From: Pararhizobium polonicum
Lineage (GTDB): Bacteria; Pseudomonadota; Alphaproteobacteria; Rhizobiales; Rhizobiaceae
Direction: 5' to 3'
Length of the DNA stretch: 53,980 nt
NCBI RefSeq assembly: GCF_001687365.1
Contig: NZ_LGLV01000023.1
Coordinates: 1-53,980, forward strand
The position numbers and the translations under genes were made by a program. A model generated the notes under the pieces. The model did no database searches. It saw only the letters and a program-made list of their open reading frames with translations, and was not told the origin of the DNA. Positions 51,418 to 53,980 of this stretch are shown piece after piece; the first letter of the stretch is position 1, and the number at the start of each line of letters is the position of its first letter.

Positions 51418-52547
51418 TGCCCTATGGCGAAGGTACATTCGTAGGGCGGGCATGGTTGCCCGAATGTGGCGGACCCGCGCTTGTCACGATCCGCAATGGA
51501 CAACTCGAGGATATAACGTCTGCGGTGGCGCCGACGATGCGCGACCTCATGGAGCGCCCTGATCTCGTATCATATGTCCGGGCTGCGAAAGGGACGTCCC
51601 TCGGGCCTGTCGAGAGCTTTCTGAATCGCACGGCGGACCCAAACGTCGCGCATCTGCTGGCGCCGATCGACCTTCAGGCGATCAAGGCTTGCGGGGTCAC
51701 CTTCGCGCGCTCGATGGTCGAACGCGTCATAGAGGAGCGGTCGGCTGGAAACGCGGCACTGGCCCACGACATCCGACAACGTGTGAGCGCAGTGGTCGGC
51801 GACAGTCTGAAGGATATCAAGCCAGGTTCGCCGCAAGCGGCCACTGTCAAAGCCGAACTGATCAAGGCTGGCCTGTGGTCCCAATATCTTGAGGTGGGTA
51901 TTGGTCCCGATGCAGAGGTGTTTACCAAGGCGCAGCCGATGTCCTCGGTTGGCCACGGAGCCGACGTGGGACTGCATCCGGTTTCAAGCTGGAATAATCC
52001 AGAGCCCGAGATGGTTCTCGTCGTCGATAGCGGTTGCGTCGTCAAAGGCGCGACACTCGGCAACGATGTCAACTTGCGTGACGTGGAAGGCCGCTCGGCC
52101 CTTCTTCTCGGCAAGGCAAAGGACAACAATGCGTCCTGTTCCATAGGCCCGTTCATCCGGCTGTTTGACGAGAGTTATGGAATCGATGACGTTCGCGCGG
52201 CCGAAGTCGAGCTTCGCGTCGAGGGAACGGATGGGTTCGTGCTCGATGGTCTGAGTTCGATGCGGGAAATCAGTCGTGACCCGCTTGATCTGGTTTCGCA
52301 GGCCGCAGGCCGTCATCACCAATATCCCGACGGTTTCGTCCTGTTCATGGGCACCCTGTTCGCGCCCATCGAGGATCGTGATGTGCCGGGGCAGGGGTTC
52401 ACCCACAAGATCGATGACATCGTTACGATTTCAAACTCCAAACTCGGCAGCCTGAGTAATCGCGTTCGCCATTCGACGGAGTGCGCGCCCTGGAGTTTTG
52501 GAGCATCCCATCTCATGCGCAATCTCGCACGTCGCGGACTGCTTTGA
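51417..52547 (+). CDS. FAH-family 2-keto-3-deoxypentonate dehydratase (XylX-like)
   Basis: A 376-residue fumarylacetoacetate-hydrolase-fold enzyme. It resembles Caulobacter XylX (2-keto-3-deoxy-D-xylonate dehydratase) along its length: LLAPIDLQAIKACGVTFARSMVERVIEER, SQYLEVGIGPDAEVFTKAQPMSS, NNPEPEMVLVVD, GNDVNLRDVEGRSALLLGKAKDNNASCSIGPF and QYPDGFVLFMGTLFAPIEDRDVPGQGFTHK. XylX removes water to give 2-oxoglutarate semialdehyde, which the next gene product would oxidise. It starts by one-base overlap with the RidA stop (TGATG). The comparison is from memory; FAH proteins also do other reactions. Confidence 0.82.
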   Translation: MPYGEGTFVGRAWLPECGGPALVTIRNGQLEDITSAVAPTMRDLMERPDLVSYVRAAKGTSLGPVESFLNRTADPNVAHLLAPIDLQAIKACGVTFARSMVERVIEERSAGNAALAHDIRQRVSAVVGDSLKDIKPGSPQAATVKAELIKAGLWSQYLEVGIGPDAEVFTKAQPMSSVGHGADVGLHPVSSWNNPEPEMVLVVDSGCVVKGATLGNDVNLRDVEGRSALLLGKAKDNNASCSIGPFIRLFDESYGIDDVRAAEVELRVEGTDGFVLDGLSSMREISRDPLDLVSQAAGRHHQYPDGFVLFMGTLFAPIEDRDVPGQGFTHKIDDIVTISNSKLGSLSNRVRHSTECAPWSFGASHLMRNLARRGLL

Positions 52548-52606
52548 TTTGAATACGGATCGATGAACGATTTCGCACAGATAGCTGAATGGATAGAGGA
52601 ACGCTT

Positions 52607-53980
52607 GTGACACTCCATCACAACCTGATTGCCGGCGAATGGGTCGGCAGCAACGGCGTTGAAAACATCAATCCTTCGAACACGAAGGAAGTGGTCGGTC
52701 TTTATGCCAGCGCCAGCGCCGACGATGCAAAGACCGCGATCGCCGCTGCCAAGGCTGCGTTTCCGGCCTGGTCGCGTTCGGGCATCCTCGAGCGCCACGC
52801 CATCCTGAAGAAGACCGCCGACGAGATTCTCGCCCGCAAGGAAGAGCTTGGAAACCTGCTTGCCCGCGAAGAAGGCAAGACGCTGCCGGAAGCCATCGGC
52901 GAAACCATCCGTGCCGCCCAGATCTTCGATTTCTTCGCTGGCGAAGCGCTGCGTCTGGCCGGCGAGACCCTGCCTTCGGTGCGCCCGAACATCGGCGTCG
53001 AGATCACCCGCGAGCCGATCGGCGTCATCGGCATCATCACGCCGTGGAACTTCCCGATTGCCATTCCGGCCTGGAAGATTGCCCCGGCGCTCTGCTATGG
53101 CAACACCATCATCTTCAAGCCGGCCGAACTGGTGCCGGGCTGCTCCTGGGCGATCGCCGACATCCTGCATCGTGCCGGCCTGCCGAAGGGCGTGCTCAAC
53201 CTTGTCATGGGCAAGGGCTCCGTCGTCGGTCAGGCGATGCTCGACAGCCCGGATCTGGCGGGCATCACGTTTACCGGCTCCACGGGCACGGGAAAACGCG
53301 TCGCTGCCGCCTCGATCGAGCATAACCGCAAGTTCCAGCTGGAAATGGGCGGCAAGAACCCGATGGTCGTGCTTGACGATGCCGATCTCACCGTTGCTGT
53401 CGAAGCCGCTGCCAATTCCGGCTTCTTCTCGACCGGCCAGCGCTGCACGGCATCGTCGCGTCTGATCGTCACCGAAGGCATCCACGACAGGTTCGTGGCA
53501 GCGCTCACCGAGAAGCTGAAGACGCTGGTGGTGGACGATGCGCTGAAGGCTGGTACGCACATTGGACCGGTGGTCGATGAGCGCCAGCTTGCCACCGACA
53601 CCGACTATATCGCCATCGGCAAGCAGGAGGGCGCCAAGCTCGCCTTCGGCGGCGAAACGATCAAGCGCGACAATCCGGGCTTCTACCTGCAGCCGACGCT
53701 GTTTACCGAAGCGACCAACCAGATGCGCATCTCGCGCGAGGAAATCTTCGGGCCTGTCGCCTCCGTCATCCGGGTGAAGGATTATGAGGAAGCGCTCAGC
53801 GTCGCCAACGACACGCCGTTCGGCCTGTCGGCCGGCATCGCCACGACGAGCCTGAAGCATGCGACGCACTTCAAGCGCAATTCGGAAGCCGGCATGGTGA
53901 TGGTCAACCTGCCGACGGCCGGTGTCGATTTCCACGTGCCGTTCGGCGGCCGCAAGGCCTCCAGCTTCGGTTCGCGCGAG
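52607..53980 (+). CDS. 2-oxoglutarate semialdehyde dehydrogenase (aldehyde dehydrogenase family), 3' end outside
   Basis: At least 458 residues of an NAD(P)-dependent aldehyde dehydrogenase of the 2,5-dioxovalerate/2-oxoglutarate semialdehyde group. ITPWNFPIAIPAWKIAPAL (cofactor and oxyanion Asn), FTGSTGTGKRVA, catalytic Glu in LEMGGKNPMVV and catalytic Cys in FFSTGQRCTASSRL. GTG 52607 is preceded by AGAGGA; an in-frame ATG at 52589 lacks a ribosome site. A 15-codon ORF (ATG 52563, MNDFAQIAEWIEERL) ends across the GTG. It completes the Weimberg-type route to 2-oxoglutarate. It continues beyond the window edge with only the last ~20 residues missing by family length. Confidence 0.9.
   Translation, partial: MTLHHNLIAGEWVGSNGVENINPSNTKEVVGLYASASADDAKTAIAAAKAAFPAWSRSGILERHAILKKTADEILARKEELGNLLAREEGKTLPEAIGETIRAAQIFDFFAGEALRLAGETLPSVRPNIGVEITREPIGVIGIITPWNFPIAIPAWKIAPALCYGNTIIFKPAELVPGCSWAIADILHRAGLPKGVLNLVMGKGSVVGQAMLDSPDLAGITFTGSTGTGKRVAAASIEHNRKFQLEMGGKNPMVVLDDADLTVAVEAAANSGFFSTGQRCTASSRLIVTEGIHDRFVAALTEKLKTLVVDDALKAGTHIGPVVDERQLATDTDYIAIGKQEGAKLAFGGETIKRDNPGFYLQPTLFTEATNQMRISREEIFGPVASVIRVKDYEEALSVANDTPFGLSAGIATTSLKHATHFKRNSEAGMVMVNLPTAGVDFHVPFGGRKASSFGSRE

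Noticed and set aside
52316..53935. 539-codon minus-strand frame
   Set aside because: Antisense to the XylX-like and aldehyde dehydrogenase genes; no family features.

Overview
The window looks like chromosome or megaplasmid DNA of a GC-rich alphaproteobacterium, most likely Rhizobiaceae (Rhizobium, Agrobacterium, Shinella or Ensifer). The signs are a Sinorhizobium-like UDP-xylose/UDP-arabinose polysaccharide cluster, an IS3-family element of a rhizobial type, a pseudoazurin, several ABC sugar and polyamine importers, and an oxidative pentonate-type route to 2-oxoglutarate. The species is an inference. I saw no rRNA, tRNA or CRISPR array.

Region A (1-12.8 kb) is a surface polysaccharide island with mobile DNA on both sides. 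It opens with a class III adenylate/guanylate cyclase cut off by the last ~100 bp of an IS3-family element. Then come a membrane mannosyltransferase-like enzyme, a GH26-like glycosidase and a small lipoprotein. After a 0.6 kb AT-rich control region follows an operon for UDP-xylose synthase, UDP-sugar 4-epimerase, a membrane GT2 synthase, UDP-glucose dehydrogenase, a small periplasmic protein and a second GH26-like enzyme. Together these give the full route UDP-Glc to UDP-GlcA to UDP-Xyl to UDP-L-Ara plus a polymerase. On the right lie an internally deleted IS3-family element in the opposite orientation, a Tn3 transposase tail and an IS1595 fragment.

Region B (12.8-28 kb) is a meta-cleavage catabolic island: a pseudoazurin divergent from a Tat-exported 3-ketosteroid-dehydrogenase-like flavoprotein with a MarR regulator; two orphan oxidase subunits III/IV (NorE/NorF-like); hydratase, acetaldehyde dehydrogenase, aldolase, extradiol dioxygenase and C-C hydrolase; an outer-membrane meta-pathway channel; a LuxR regulator; and a divergent two-component flavin monooxygenase. 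Two tandem MarR boxes lie in the first divergent promoter. A second motif, TTGyCCA-N2-TGGGyAA, occurs upstream of three transcription units and probably marks the regulon of the LuxR protein. Two of those units start with a previously unmarked leader ORF.

Region C (28-30.7 kb) is a gene graveyard with tails of a GntR regulator, an NMT1-type binding protein and a FecCD iron permease. An intact siderophore-esterase-like gene follows, then ~750 bp without genes.

Region D (30.7-38.6 kb) has a LysR regulator, a class III aminotransferase, a polyamine-type ABC importer and an MFS transporter.

Region E (38.6-54 kb) is a divergent locus. On the left are IclR, a D-threonine-aldolase/D-serine-dehydratase-like PLP enzyme and a mutarotase-like protein. 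On the right are a ribose-type ABC importer with an unusual permease-ATPase fusion, an M20 deacylase, an MBL hydrolase, an SDR, a GMC oxidoreductase, a RidA-like protein, a XylX-like 2-keto-3-deoxypentonate dehydratase and a 2-oxoglutarate semialdehyde dehydrogenase that runs off the edge. I propose that this encodes catabolism of an N-acylated 2-amino-2-deoxy-pentose or its acid; it is the best candidate here for an undescribed system.
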